Source: Hydractinia symbiolongicarpus (Eukaryota; Cnidaria; Hydrozoa; Anthoathecata; Hydractiniidae). From it: a stretch of 64,000 nt of DNA. Below, piece by piece: positions 23,622-36,665 of the stretch. The position numbers and the translations under genes were made by a program. Positions within the stretch are counted from its first letter, which is position 1. Each line of letters begins with the position of its first letter. The notes under the pieces are model-generated. The model was not told the DNA's origin and made no database searches. It saw only the letters and a program-made list of their open reading frames with translations. Location of the stretch: NCBI RefSeq assembly GCF_029227915.1, contig NC_079875.1, positions 2,480,001 through 2,544,000 of the forward strand, given 5' to 3'.

Positions 23622-25112
23622 GAAGCGCTACCACAGCGCCCAGTGTAATCGCTGAGTTCCGGAAATCACGTGAAATTAGGAAGAATGTTATTTCTTGGAG
23701 AACAATTGTCTCACTTATAACATTTATCAGGTCACAGTCCAAAATCAGTTCAATTAAGTCCCACAGTCAATCGTTTCATTGTTAAAAGCGATGCAGCCTA
23801 GTAATACCAGAAAAATATCGCTAAATACATGTTGGTGGGAATATGTGACCCAACCGTTGTAACTCAAACGAACTGACACCGTTAGAAAGTCAATGAAATG
23901 TACTTTGGGAAACTGTCGTTAATTCGTCAGCGCGAGATAACGGCTAGGATTGGTCCCACAGTAAAAAATGACTCATTAATCTAAATTTTTAAATGAACCA
24001 CTACCACAGCGTCCAGTGTAATCGCTGAGTTCCGGCAATCAGGTCAAATTAAGAAGAATGTTATTTTTTGGAGTCCAATTGTCTCACTTATAACATTTAT
24101 AAGGTCACAGTCCAAAATCAGTTCAATTAAGTCCCACAGCCAATCGTTTCATTATTAAAAGCGATGCAACCTAGTAGTATGAGAAAAATATCGCTAAATA
24201 CATGTTGGTACGAATATGTGACGCAACCGTTGTAACTGAAGCGGATTGATACCGTTAGAAAGCCAATGAAATGGAGTTTTTGAAACTGTCGCTATTTCTT
24301 CAGCGTGCAATAAGGGCTAGGATAGGTCCCACAGTAAAAATGACTTATTTATCTAAATTTTTAAATGAAGCGCTACCACAGCGCCAAGTGTAATCGCTGA
24401 GTTCCGGCAATCACGTCAAATTAGGAAGAATGTTGTTTTTCGGAGTCCAACTTTCTCATTTATCACATTTATCAGGTCACAGTCCAAAGTTAGTTCAATT
24501 AAGTCCCACAGTCAATCGTTTCATTGTTAAAAGCGATGCAGCCTAGTAATACCAGAAAAATATCGCTAAATACATGTTGGTAGGAATATGTGACCCAACC
24601 GTTGTAACTCAAACGAACTGACACCGTTAGAAAGTCAATGAAATGTACTTTGTGAAACTGTCGTTAATTCTTCAGCGCGAGATAACGGCTAGGATTGGTC
24701 CCACAGAAAAGAATGACTTGTTAATCTAAATTTTTAAATGAACCACTACCACAGCGTCCAGTGTAATCGCTGAGTTCCGGCAATCAGGTCAAATTAAGAA
24801 GAATGTTATTTCTTGGAGTACAATTGTCTCATTTATCACATTTATCAGGTCACAGTCCAAAGTTAGTTCAATTAAGTCCCACAGTCAATCGTTTCATTGT
24901 TAAAAGCGATGCAGCCTAGTAATACCAGAAAAATATCGCTAAATACATGTTGGTAGGAATATGTGACCCAACCGTTGTAACTCAAACGAACTGACACCGT
25001 TAGAAAGTCAATGAAATGTACTTTGTGAAACTGTCGTTAATTCTTCAGCGCGAGATAACGGCTAGGATTGGTCCCACAGAAAAGAATGACTTGTTAATCT
25101 AAATTTTTAAAT
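23622..25112. repeat. E/F block leading into the 1,491-bp tetramers
   Basis: Monomers at 23622, 23995 (F), 24367 (E) and 24740 (F). The order matches the tetramer that follows (25486, 25859, 26231, 26604). Part of one monomer is doubled: about 24460-24830 recurs at 24833-25203, both with ttggtaggaatatg, actttgtgaaactgtcg and cacagaaaagaatgacttg. This gives two F monomers in a row (24740 and 25113). Confidence 0.84.
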
Positions 25113-26603
25113 GAACCACTACCACAGCGTCCAGTGTAATCGCTGAGTTCCGGCAATCAGGTCAAATTAAGAAGAATGTTATTTCTTGGAGTACAATTGT
25201 CTCACTTATAACATTTATAAGGTCACAGTCCAAAATCAGTTCAATTAAGTCCCACAGCCAATCGTTTCACTGTTAAAAGCGATGGAATCTAGTAATATGA
25301 GAAAAATATCGCTAAATACATGTTGGTACGAATATGTGACCCAACTGTTGTAACACAAACGAACTGACACCGTTAGAAAGTCAATGAAATGTACTTTTTG
25401 AAACTGTCGCTAATTCTTCAGCGTGAGATAACGGCTAGGATTGGTCCCGCAGTAAAGAATGACTTATTTATCTAAATTTTTAAATGAAGCGCTACCACAG
25501 CGCCCAGTGTAATCGCTGAGTTCCGGAAATCACGTGAAATTAGGAAGAATGTTATTTCTTGGAGAACAATTGTCTCACTTATAACATTCATCAGGTCACA
25601 GTCCAAAATCAGTTCAATTAAGTCCCACAGTCAATCGTTTCATTGTTAAAAGCGATGCAGCCTAGTAATACCAGAAAAATATCGCTAAATACATGTTGGT
25701 AGGAATATGTGACCCAACCGTTGTAACTCAAACGAACTGACACCGTTAGAAAGTCAATGAAATGTACTTTGGGAAACTGTCGTTAATTCGTCAGCGCGAG
25801 ATAACGGCTAGGATTGGTCCCACAGTAAAAAATGACTCATTAATCTAAATTTTTAAATGAACCACTACCACAGCGTCCAGTGTAATCGCTGAGTTCCGGC
25901 AATCAGGTCAAATTAAGAAGAATGTTATTTTTTGGAGTCCAATTGTCTCACTTATAACATTTATAAGGTCACAGTCCAAAATCAGTTCAATTAAGTCCCA
26001 CAGCCAATCGTTTCACTATTAAAAGCGATGCAACCTAGTAGTATGAGAAAAATATCGCTAAATACATGTTGGTACGAATATGTGACGCAACCGTTGTAAC
26101 TGAAGCGGATTGATACCGTTAGAAAGCCAATGAAATGGAGTTTTTGAAACTGTCGCTATTTCTTCAGCGTGCAATAAGGGCTAGGATAGGTCCCACAGTA
26201 AAAATGACTTATTTATCTAAATTTTTAAATGAAGCGCTACCACAGCGCCAAGTGTAATCGCTGAGTTCCGGCAATCACGTCAAATTAGGAAGAATGTTGT
26301 TTTTCGGAGTCCAACTTTCTCATTTATCACATTTATCAGGTCACAGTCCAAAGTTAGTTCAATTAAGTCCCACAGTCAATCGTTTCATTGTTAAAAGCGA
26401 TGCAGCCTAGTAATACCAGAAAAATATCGCTAAATACATGTTGGTAGGAATATGTGACCCAACCGTTGTAACTCAAACGAACTGACACCGTTAGAAAGTC
26501 AATGAAATGTACTTTGTGAAACTGTCGTTAATTCTTCAGCGCGAGATAACGGCTAGGATTGGTCCCACAGAAAAGAATGACTTGTTAATCTAAATTTTTA
26601 AAT
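25113..26603. repeat. E/F tetrameric higher-order repeat, copy 1 (1,491 bp)
   Basis: Monomers 25113 (F, ends C-like with gcgatggaatctag), 25486 (ggaaatcacgtgaaattagg, ttcttggagaac), 25859 (F, gtagtatgagaaaa) and 26231 (E, gttgtttttcggag). It recurs in full at 26604-28094. Both first monomers share the rare variant ccaactgttgtaacacaaacg. I saw only scattered single-base differences between copies, such as tctaaattttt against tctaatttttt near 27340. Confidence 0.93.
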
Positions 26604-28094
26604 GAACCACTACCACAGCGTCCAGTGTAATCGCTGAGTTCCGGCAATCAGGTCAAATTAAGAAGAATGTTATTTCTTGGAGTACAATTGTCTCACTTAT
26701 AACATTTATAAGGTCACAGTCCAAAATCAGTTCAATTAAGTCCCACAGCCAATCGTTTCACTGTTAAAAGCGATGGAATCTAGTAATATGAGAAAAATAT
26801 CGCTAAATACATGTTGGTACGAATATGTGACCCAACTGTTGTAACACAAACGAACTGACACCGTTAGAAAGTCAATGAAATGTACTTTTTGAAACTGTCG
26901 CTAATTCTTCAGCGTGAGATAACGGCTAGGATTGGTCCCGCAGTAAAGAATGACTTATTTATCTAAATTTTTAAATGAAGCGCTACCACAGCGCCCAGTG
27001 TAATCGCTGAGTTCCGGAAATCACGTGAAATTAGGAAGAATGTTATTTCTTGGAGAACAATTGTCTCACTTATAACATTCATCAGGTCACAGTCCAAAAT
27101 CAGTTCAATTAAGTCCCACAGTCAATCGTTTCATTGTTAAAAGCGATGCAGCCTAGTAATACCAGAAAAATATCGCTAAATACATGTTGGTAGGAATATG
27201 TGACCCAACCGTTGTAACTCAAACGAACTGACACCGTTAGAAAGTCAATGAAATGTACTTTGGGAAACTGTCGTTAATTCGTCAGCGCGAGATAACGGCT
27301 AGGATTGGTCCCACAGTAAAAAATGACTCATTAATCTAATTTTTTAAATGAACCACTACCACAGCGTCCAGTGTAATCGCTGAGTTCCGGCAATCAGGTC
27401 AAATTAAGAAGAATGTTATTTTTTGGAGTCCAATTGTCTCACTTATAACATTTATAAGGTCACAGTCCAAAATCAGTTCAATTAAGTCCCACAGCCAATC
27501 GTTTCACTATTAAAAGCGATGCAACCTAGTAGTATGAGAAAAATATCGCTAAATACATGTTGGTACGAATATGTGACGCAACCGTTGTAACTGAAGCGGA
27601 TTGATACCGTTAGAAAGCCAATGAAATGGAGTTTTTGAAACTGTCGCTATTTCTTCAGCGTGCAATAAGGGCTAGGATAGGTCCCACAGTAAAAATGACT
27701 TATTTATCTAAATTTTTAAATGAAGCGCTACCACAGCGCCAAGTGTAATCGCTGAGTTCCGGCAATCACGTCAAATTAGGAAGAATGTTGTTTTTCGGAG
27801 TCCAACTTTCTCATTTATCACATTTATCAGGTCACAGTCCAAAGTTAGTTCAATTAAGTCCCACAGTCAATCGTTTCATTGTTAAAAGCGATGCAGCCTA
27901 GTAATACCAGAAAAATATCGCTAAATACATGTTGGTAGGAATATGTGACCCAACCGTTGTAACTCAAACGAACTGACACCGTTAGAAAGTCAATGAAATG
28001 TACTTTGTGAAACTGTCGTTAATTCTTCAGCGCGAGATAACGGCTAGGATTGGTCCCACAGAAAAGAATGACTTGTTAATCTAAATTTTTAAAT
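26604..28094. repeat. E/F tetrameric higher-order repeat, copy 2 (1,491 bp)
   Basis: Monomers at 26604, 26977, 27350 and 27722, an almost exact repeat of 25113-26603. The following monomer (28095) continues the pattern until ccaactgttgtaactca near 28336. It then switches to the acggactgacatcaattg version, marking the downstream edge of the duplicated material inside a monomer rather than at its phasing motif. Confidence 0.93.
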
Positions 28095-28840
28095 GAACCA
28101 CTACCACAGCGTCCAGTGTAATCGCTGAGTTCCGGCAATCAGGTCAAATTAAGAAGAATGTTATTTCTTGGAGTACAATTGTCTCACTTATAACATTTAT
28201 AAGGTCACAGTCCAAAATCAGTTCAATTAAGTCCCACAGCCAATCGTTTCACTGTTAAAAGCGATGGAATCTAGTAATATGAGAACAATATCGCTAAATA
28301 CATGTTGGTACGAATATGTGACCCAACTGTTGTAACTCACACGGACTGACATCAATTGAAAGTCAGTGAAATGTAGTATTTGAAACTATCTCTATTTCTT
28401 CAGCGCGCGCTAACGGCTAGGATTGGTCCCACAGTTAAAAAGTGACTATTTTATCCTAATTTTTAAATGAAGCGCTACCACAGCGCCCAGTGTAATCGCT
28501 GAGTTCCGGCAATCACGTCAAAGTAGGAAGAATATTTTTTCTTGGAGTCCAATTGTCTTATTTATCACATTTATCAGGTCACAGTCCAAAATCAGTTGAA
28601 TTAAATTCCACAGCCAATCGTTTCACTAGTAAAAGCGATGCAACCTAGTAATATGAGAAAAATATCGCTAAATACATGTTGGTACGAATATGTGACGCAA
28701 CCGTTGTAACTGAAGCGGATTGATACCGTTAGAAAGCCAATGAAATGTAGTTTTTGAGACTGTCGCTATTTCTTCAGCGCGCGATAAGGGCTAGGATTGG
28801 TCTCACAGTAAAAATGACTTATTTATCTAAATTTTTAAAT
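28095..28840. repeat. Transition monomers, including the E' type
   Basis: 28095 is a hybrid, F-type then D-like. 28469 is a distinct E' type with aatcacgtcaaagtagg, gtccaattgtcttattt, gttgaattaaattccac, tcactagtaaaagcg, gtgacgcaaccg and aagcggattgatacc. The same E' type recurs once, at 34805, on the far side of the tetramers. It looks like the first member of a five-monomer unit. Confidence 0.86.
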
Positions 28841-30331
28841 GAAGTGCTACCACAGCTCCCAGTGTAATCGCTGAGTTACGGCAAACATGTCAAATTAAGA
28901 AGAATGTTATTTCTTGGAGTCCAATTGTCTCACTTTCACATTTATAAGGTCACATCATGAAATCAGTTCATATAAGACCCACAGTCAATCGTTTCATTGT
29001 TAAAAGCGATACAACCTAGTAATACCGGAGAATATATCACGAAATACATGTTGGTACAAATATGTGACTCAACCGTTGTAACTCAATCGGATTAATACTG
29101 TTAGAAAGTCAGTGAAATGTAGTTTTTGAAACGCTCTCTACTTCTTCAGCGCGCGATAACGGCTAGCATTGGTCCCGCAGTAAAGAATGACTTATTTATC
29201 TAAATTTTTAAATGAAGCGCTACCACAGCGCCCAGTGTAATCGCTGAGTTCCGGCAATCACGTGAAATTAGGAAGAATATTTTTTCTTGGAATCCAATTG
29301 TCTCATTTATCACATTTATCAGGTCACAGTCCAAAGTTAGTTCAATTAAGTCCCACAGTCAATCGTGTCATTTGTTAAAAGCGATGAAGCCTAGTAATAC
29401 CAGAAAAATATCGCTAAATACATGTTGGTACGAATATGTGACCCAACCGTTGTAACTCAAACGAACTGACACCGTTAGAAAGTCAATGAAATGTACTTTT
29501 CGAAACTGTCGCTAATTCTTCAGCGCGAGATAATGGCTAGGATTTGTCCCACAGTTAGAAATGACTTATTAATCAAAATTTTTAAATGAAGCGCTACCAC
29601 AGCACCCAGTGTAATCGCTGAGTTCCGGCAATCAGGTCAAATTAAGAAGAATGTTATTTCTTGGAGTCCAATTTTCTTATTCATCACATTTATCAGTCAC
29701 ATTCCAAAGTTAGTTTAATTAAGTCCCACAGTCAATCGTTTCATTGTTAAAAGCGATGCAGCCTAGTAATACCAGAAAAATATCGCTAAATACATGTTGG
29801 TAGGAATATGTGACCCAACCGTTGTAACTAAAACGAACTGACACCGTTAGAAGGTCAGTGAAATGTAGTTTGTGAAACTGTCGTTAATTCTTCAGCGCGA
29901 GATAACGGCTAGGATTGGTCCCACAGTAAAAAATGACTTAATAATCTAAATTTTTAAATGAACCACTACCACAGCGTCCAGTGTAATCGCTGAGTTCCGG
30001 CAATCAGGTCAAATTAAGAAGAATGTTATTTCTTGGAGTACAATTGTCTCACTTATAACATTTATAAGGTCACAGTCCAAAATTAGTTCAATTAAGTCCC
30101 ACAGCCAATCGTTTCACTGTTAAAGGCGATAAAATCTAGTAATATGAGAAAAATATCGCTAAATACATGTTGGTACGAATATGTGACCCAACCGTTGTAA
30201 CTCAAACGGACTGACATCAATTGAAAGTCAGTGAAATGTAGTATTTGAAGCTATCTCTACTTCTTCAGCGCGCGATAAGGGCTAGGATTGGTCTCACAGT
30301 AAAAATGACTTATTTATCTAAATTTTTAAAT
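28841..30331. repeat. A-B-C'-F tetrameric higher-order repeat, copy 1 (1,491 bp)
   Basis: Monomers 28841 (A: agtgctaccacagctccc, catataagacccacag, tggtacaaatatg), 29214 (B with catttgttaaaagcgatgaa), 29588 (C': cagcacccag, gatttgtcccacagttag upstream, tttatcagtcac) and 29960 (F: atgaaccac, ttaaaggcgataaaatc). Lengths 373, 374, 372 and 372 repeat exactly in the next two copies. All four members carry private variants absent from the A-B-C-D region. Confidence 0.95.
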
Positions 30332-31822
30332 GAAGTGCTACCACAGCTCCCAGTGTAATCGCTGAGTTACGGCAAACATGTCAAATTAAGAAGAATGTTA
30401 TTTCTTGGAGTCCAATTGTCTCACTTTCACATTTATAAGGTCACAGCATGAAATCAGTTCATATAAGACCCACAGTCAATCGTTTCATTGTTAAAAGCGA
30501 TACAACCTAGTAATACCGGAGAATATATCACGAAATACATGTTGGTACAAATATGTGACTCAACCGTTGTAACTCAATCGGATTAATACTGTTAGAAAGT
30601 CAGTGAAATGTAGTTTTTGAAACGCTCTCTACTTCTTCAGCGCGCGATAACGGCTAGCATTGGTCCCGCAGTAAAGAATGACTTATTTATCTAAATTTTT
30701 AAATGAAGCGCTACCACAGCGCCCAGTGTAATCGCTGAGTTCCGGCAATCACGTGAAATTAGGAAGAATATTTTTTCTTGGAATCCAATTGTCTCATTTA
30801 TCACATTTATCAGGTCACAGTCCAAAGTTAGTTCAATTAAGTCCCACAGTCAATCGTGTCATTTGTTAAAAGCGATGAAGCCTAGTAATACCAGAAAAAT
30901 ATCGCTAAATACATGTTGGTACGAATATGTGACCCAACCGTTGTAACTCAAACGAAATGACACCGTTAGAAAGTCAATGAAATGTACTTTTCGAAACTGT
31001 CGCTAATTCTTCAGCGCGAGATAATGGCTAGGATTTGTCCCACAGTTAGAAATGACTTATTAATCAAAATTTTTAAATGAAGCGCTACCACAGCACCCAG
31101 TGTAATCGCTGAGTTCCGGCAATCAGGTCAAATTAAGAAGAATGTTATTTCTTGGAGTCCAATTTTCTCATTCATCACATTTATCAGTCACAGTCCAAAG
31201 TTAGTTTAATTAAGTCCCACAGTCAATCGTTTCATTGTTAAAAGCGATGCAGCCTAGTAATACCAGAAAAATATCGCTAAATACATGTTGGTAGGAATAT
31301 GTGACCCAACCGTTGTAACTAAAACGAACTGACACCGTTAGAAGGTCAGTGAAATGTAGTTTGTGAAACTGTCGTTAATTCTTCAGCGCGAGATAACGGC
31401 TAGGATTGGTCCCACAGTAAAAAATGACTTAATAATCTAAATTTTTAAATGAACCACTACCACAGCGTCCAGTGTAATCGCTGAGTTCCGGCAATCAGGT
31501 CAAATTAAGAAGAATGTTATTTCTTGGAGTACAATTGTCTCACTTATAACATTTATAAGGTCACAGTCCAAAATTAGTTCAATTAAGTCCCACAGCCAAT
31601 CGTTTCACTGTTAAAGGCGATAAAATCTAGTAATATGAGAAAAATATCGCTAAATACATGTTGGTACGAATATGTGACCCAACCGTTGTAACTCAAACGG
31701 ACTGACATCAATTGAAAGTCAGTGAAATGTAGTATTTGAAGCTATCTCTATTTCTTCAGCGCGCGATAAGGGCTAGGATTGGTCTCACAGTAAAAATGAC
31801 TTATTTATCTAAATTTTTAAAT
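30332..31822. repeat. A-B-C'-F tetrameric higher-order repeat, copy 2 (1,491 bp)
   Basis: Monomers at 30332, 30705, 31079 and 31451 repeat 28841-30331 with very few changes. Examples are cacagcatgaaatc for cacatcatgaaatc in A, caaacgaaatgacacc for caaacgaactgacacc in B, and ttttctcattcatc for ttttcttattcatc in C'. Every indel that defines the unit is retained. Confidence 0.95.
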
Positions 31823-33313
31823 GAAGTGCTACTACAGCTCCCAGTGTAATCGCTGAGTTACGGCAAACATGTCAAATTAAGAAGAATGTTATTTCTTGGA
31901 GTCCAATTGTCTCACTTTCACATTTATAAGGTCACAGCATGAAATCAGTTCATATAAGACCCACAGTCAATCGTTTCATTGTTAAAAGCGATACAACCTA
32001 GTAATACCGGAGAATATATCACGAAATACATGTTGGTACAAATATGTGACTCAACCGTTGTAACTCAATCGGATTAATACTGTTAGAAAGTCAGTGAAAT
32101 GTAGTTTTTGAAACGCTCTCTACTTCTTCAGCGCGCGATAACGGCTAGCATTGGTCCCACAGTAAAGAATGACTTATTTATCTAAATTTTTAAATGAAGC
32201 GCTACCACAGCGCCCAGTGTAATCGCTGAGTTCCGGCAATCACGTGAAATTAGGAAGAATATTTTTTCTTGGAATCCAATTGTCTCATTTATCACATTTA
32301 TCAGGTCACAGTCCAAAGTTAGTTCAATTAAGTCCCACAGTCAATCGTGTCATTTGTTAAAAGCGATGAAGCCTAGTAATACCAGAAAAATATCGCTAAA
32401 TACATGTTGGTACGAATATGTGACCCAACCGTTGTAACTCAAACGAACTGACACCGTTAGAAAGTCAATGAAATGTACTTTTCGAAACTGTCGCTAATTC
32501 TTCAGCGCGAGATAATGGCTAGGATTTGTCCCACAGTTAGAAATGACTTATTAATCAAAATTTTTAAATGAAGCGCTACCACAGCACCCAGTGTAATCGC
32601 TGAGTTCCGGCAATCAGGTCAAATTAAGAAGAATGTTATTTCTTGGAGTCCAATTTTCTCATTCATCACATTTATCAGTCACAGTCCAAAGTTAGTTTAA
32701 TTAAGTCCCACAGTCAATCGTTTCATTGTTAAAAGCGATGCAGCCTAGTAATACCAGAAAAATATCGCTAAATACATGTTGGTAGGAATATGTGACCCAA
32801 CCGTTGTAAATAAAACGAACTGACACCGTTAGAAGGTCAGTGAAATGTAGTTTGTGAAACTGTCGTTAATTCTTCAGCGCGAGATAACGGCTAGGATTGG
32901 TCCCACAGTAAAAAATGACTTAATAATCTAAATTTTTAAATGAACCACTACCACAGCGTCCAGTGTAATCGCTGAGTTCCGGCAATCAGGTCAAATTAAG
33001 AAGAATGTTATTTCTTGGAGTACAATTGTCTCACTTATAACATTTATAAGGTCACAGTCCAAAATTAGTTCAATTAAGTCCCACAGCCAATCGTTTCACT
33101 GTTAAAGGCGATAAAATCTAGTAATATGAGAAAAATATCGCTAAATACATGTTGGTACGAATATGTGACCCAACCGTTGTAACTCAAACGGACTGACATC
33201 AATTGAAAGTCAGTGAAATGTAGTATTTGAAGCTATCTCTATTTCTTCAGCGCGCGATAAGGGCTAGGATTGGTCTCACAGTAAATATGACTTATTTATC
33301 TAAATTTTTAAAT
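31823..33313. repeat. A-B-C'-F tetrameric higher-order repeat, copy 3 (1,491 bp)
   Basis: Monomers at 31823, 32196, 32570 and 32942, offset 1,491 bp from copy 2. Private changes include agtgctactacagctccc in A, tggtcccacag where copies 1 and 2 have tggtcccgcag, and cgttgtaaataaaacg in C'. The close match over three consecutive units indicates recent tandem amplification, or recent homogenisation, of this 1.49-kb unit. Confidence 0.95.
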
Positions 33314-34804
33314 GAGGCGCTACCACAGCGCCCAGTGTAATCGCTGAGTTACGGCAAACATGTCAAATTAAGAAGAATGTTATTTCTTGGAGTCCAATTG
33401 TCTCACTTTCACATTTATAAGTTCACAGCATGAAATCCGTTCAAATAAGTCCCACAGTCAATCGTTTCATTGTTAAAAGCGGTACAACCTAGTAATACCG
33501 GAGAATATATCACGAAATACATGTTGGTACGAATATGTGACTCAACCGTTGTAACTCAATCGGATTAATACTGTTAGAAAGTCAGTGAAATGTAGTTTTT
33601 GAAACGCTCTCTACTTCTTCAGCGCGCGATAACAGCTAGCATTGGTCCCGCAGTAAAGAATGACTTATTTATCTAAATTTTAAAATGAAGCGCTACCACA
33701 GCGCCCAGTGTAATCGCTGAGTTCCGCAATCACGTGAAATTAAGAAGAATATTTTTTCTTGAAGTCCAATTGTCTCATTTATCACATTTATCAGGTCACA
33801 GTCCAAAGTTAGTTCAATTAAGTCCCACAGTCAATCGTGTCATTTGTTAAAAGCGATGAAGCCTAGTAATACCAGAAAAATATCGCTAAATACATGTTGG
33901 TACGAATATGTGACCCAACCGTTGTAACTCAAACGAACTGACACCGTTAGAAAGTCAATGAAATGTACTTTTCGAAACTGTCGCTAATTCTTCAGCGCGA
34001 GATAACGGCTAGGATTTGTCCCACAGTTAGAAATGACTTATTAATCAAAATTTTTAAATGAAGCGCTACCACAGCACCCAGTGTAATCGCTGAGTTCCGG
34101 CAATCAGGTCAAATTAAGAAGAATGTTATTTCTTGGAGTCCAATTTTCTCTTTCATCACATTTATCAGTCACAGTCCAAAGTTAGTTTAATTAAGTCCCA
34201 CAGTCAATCGTTTCATTGTTAAAAGCGATGCAGCCTAGTAATACCAGAAAAATATCGCTAAATACATGTTTGTAGGAATATGTGACCCAACCGTTGTAAC
34301 TAAAACGAACTGACACCGTTAGAAGGTCAGTGAAATGTAGTTTGTGAAACTGTCGTTAATTCTTCAGCGCGAGATAACGGCTAGGATTGGTCCCACAGTA
34401 AAAAATGACCTAATAATCTAAATTTTTAAATGAACCACTACCACAGCGTCCAGTGTAATCGCTGAGTTCCGGCAATCAGGTCAAATTAAGAAGAATGTTA
34501 TTTCTTGGAGTACAATTGTCTCACTTATAACATTTATAAGGTCACAGTCCAAAATTAGTTCAATTAAGTCCCACAGCCAATCGTTTCACTGTTAAAGGCG
34601 ATAAAATCTAGTAATATGAGAAAAATATCGCTAAATATATGTTGGTACGAATATGTGACTCAACCGTTGTAACTCAAACGGACTGACATCAATTGAAAGT
34701 CAGTGAAATGTAGTATTTGAAGCTATCTCTATTTCTTCAGCGCGCGCTAATGGCTAGGATTGGTCCCGCAGTAAAGAATGACGTATTTATCTAAATTTTT
34801 AAAT
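33314..34804. repeat. A-B-C'-F tetrameric higher-order repeat, diverged copy 4 (1,491 bp)
   Basis: Monomers at 33314, 33687, 34060 and 34432. Total length is again 1,491 bp, but the first member has atgaggcgctaccac and cacagcgcccag in place of the altered arms of copies 1-3, with ataagttcacagc and aaagcggtacaacc. B has gttccgcaatcacgtg (one base lost) and tcttgaagtcc. These changes recur in 35177 and 35550, so copies 4 and 5 are closer to each other than to copies 1-3. Confidence 0.92.
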
Positions 34805-36665
34805 GATGCGCTACCACAGCGCCCAGTGTAATCGCTGAGTTCCGGTAATCACGTCACATTAGGAAGAATATATTTTCTTGGAGTCCAATTGTCTTATTTA
34901 TCACATTTATCAGTTCACAGTCCAAAATCAGTTCAATTAAATCCCACAGCCAATCCTTTCACTAGTAAAAGCGATGCAACCTAGTAATATGAGAAAAATA
35001 TCGCTAAATACATGTTGGTACGAATATGTGACGCAACCGTTGTAACTGAAGCGGATTGATACCGTTAGAAAGCCAATGAAATGTAGTTTTTGAAACTGTC
35101 GCTATTTCTTCAGCGCGCGATAAGGGCTAGGATTGGTCTCACAGTAAATATGACTTATTTATCTAAATTTTTAAATGAGGCGCTACCACAGCGCCCAGTG
35201 TAATCGCTGAGTTACGGCAAACATGTCAAATTAAGAAGAATGTTATTTCTTGGAGTCCAATTGTCTCACTTTCACATTTATAAGTTCACAGCATGAAATC
35301 CGTTCAAATAAGTCCCACAGTCAATCGTTTCATTGTTAAAAGCGGTACAACCTAGTAATACCGGAGAATATATCACGAAATACATGTTGGTACGAATATG
35401 TGACTCAACCGTTGTAACTCAATCGGATTAATACTGTTAGAAAGTCAGTGAAATGTAGTTTTTGAAACGCTCTCTACTTCTTCAGCGCGCGATAACGGCT
35501 AGCATTGGTCCCGCAGTAAAGAATGACTTATTTATCTAAATTTTAAAATGAAGCGCTACCACAGCGCCCAGTGTAATCGCTGAGTTCCGCAATCACGTGA
35601 AATTAAGAAGAATATTTTTTCTTGAAGTCCAATTGTCTCATTTATCACATTTATCAGGTCACATTCCAAAGTTAGTTCAATTAAGTCCCACAGTCAATCG
35701 TGTCATTGTTAAAAGCGATGAAGCCTAGTAATACCAGAAAAATATCGCTAAATACATGTTGGTACGAATATGTGACCCACCGTTGTAACTCAAACGAACT
35801 GACACCGTTAGAAAGTCAATGAAATGTACTTTTCGAAACTGTCGCTAATTCTTCAGCGCGAGATAACGGCTAGGATTGGTCCCACAGTAAGAAATGACTT
35901 ATTAATCAAAATTTTTAAATGAAGCGCTACCACAGCGCCCAGTGTAATCGCTGAGTTCCGGCAATCAGGTCAAATTAAGAAGAATGTTATTTCTTGGAGT
36001 CCAATTTTGTCATTCATCACATTTATCAGTCACAGTCCAAAGTTAGTTTAATTAAGTCCCACAGTCAATCGTTTCATTGTTAAAAGTGATGCAGCCTAGT
36101 AATACCAGAAAAATATCGGTAAAAACATGTTGGTAGGAATATGTGACCCAACCGTTGTAACTCAAACGAACTGACACCGTTAAAAGGTCCACGAAATGTA
36201 GTTTGTGAAACTGTCGTTAATTCTTCAGCGCGAGATAACGGCTAGGATTGGTCCCACAGTAAAAAATGACTTATTAATCTAAATTTTTAAATGAACCACT
36301 ACCACAGCGTCCAGTGTAATCGCTGAGTTCCGGCAATCAGGTCAAATTAAGAAGAATGTTATTTCTTGGAGTACAATTGTCTCACTTATAACATTTATAA
36401 GGTCACAGTCCAAAATCAGTTCAATTAAGTCCCACAGCCAATCGTTTCACTGTTAAAAGCGATGGAATCTAGTAATATGAGGAAAATATCGCTAAATACA
36501 TGTTGGTACGAATATGTGACCCAACCGTTGTAACTCAAACGGACTGACATCAATTGAAAGTCAGTGAAATGTAGTATTTGAAGCTATCTCTATTTCTTCA
36601 GCGCGCGCTAATCGCTAGGATTGGTCCCGCAGTAAAGAATGACTTATTTATCTAAATTTTTAAAT
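34805..36665. repeat. Pentameric unit with E' monomer (1,861 bp)
   Basis: Monomers 34805 (E': tcactagtaaaagcg, gtgacgcaaccg, aagcggattg), 35177 (A, atgaggcgc), 35550 (B), 35921 (C') and 36293 (F). The E' member otherwise occurs only at 28469, just before copy 1 of the tetramer. The original unit was therefore probably E'-A-B-C'-F, and the E'-less tetramers between 30332 and 34804 arose by amplification of four of its five members. 35550 is short at gacccaccgttg, a lost aa. Confidence 0.87.
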
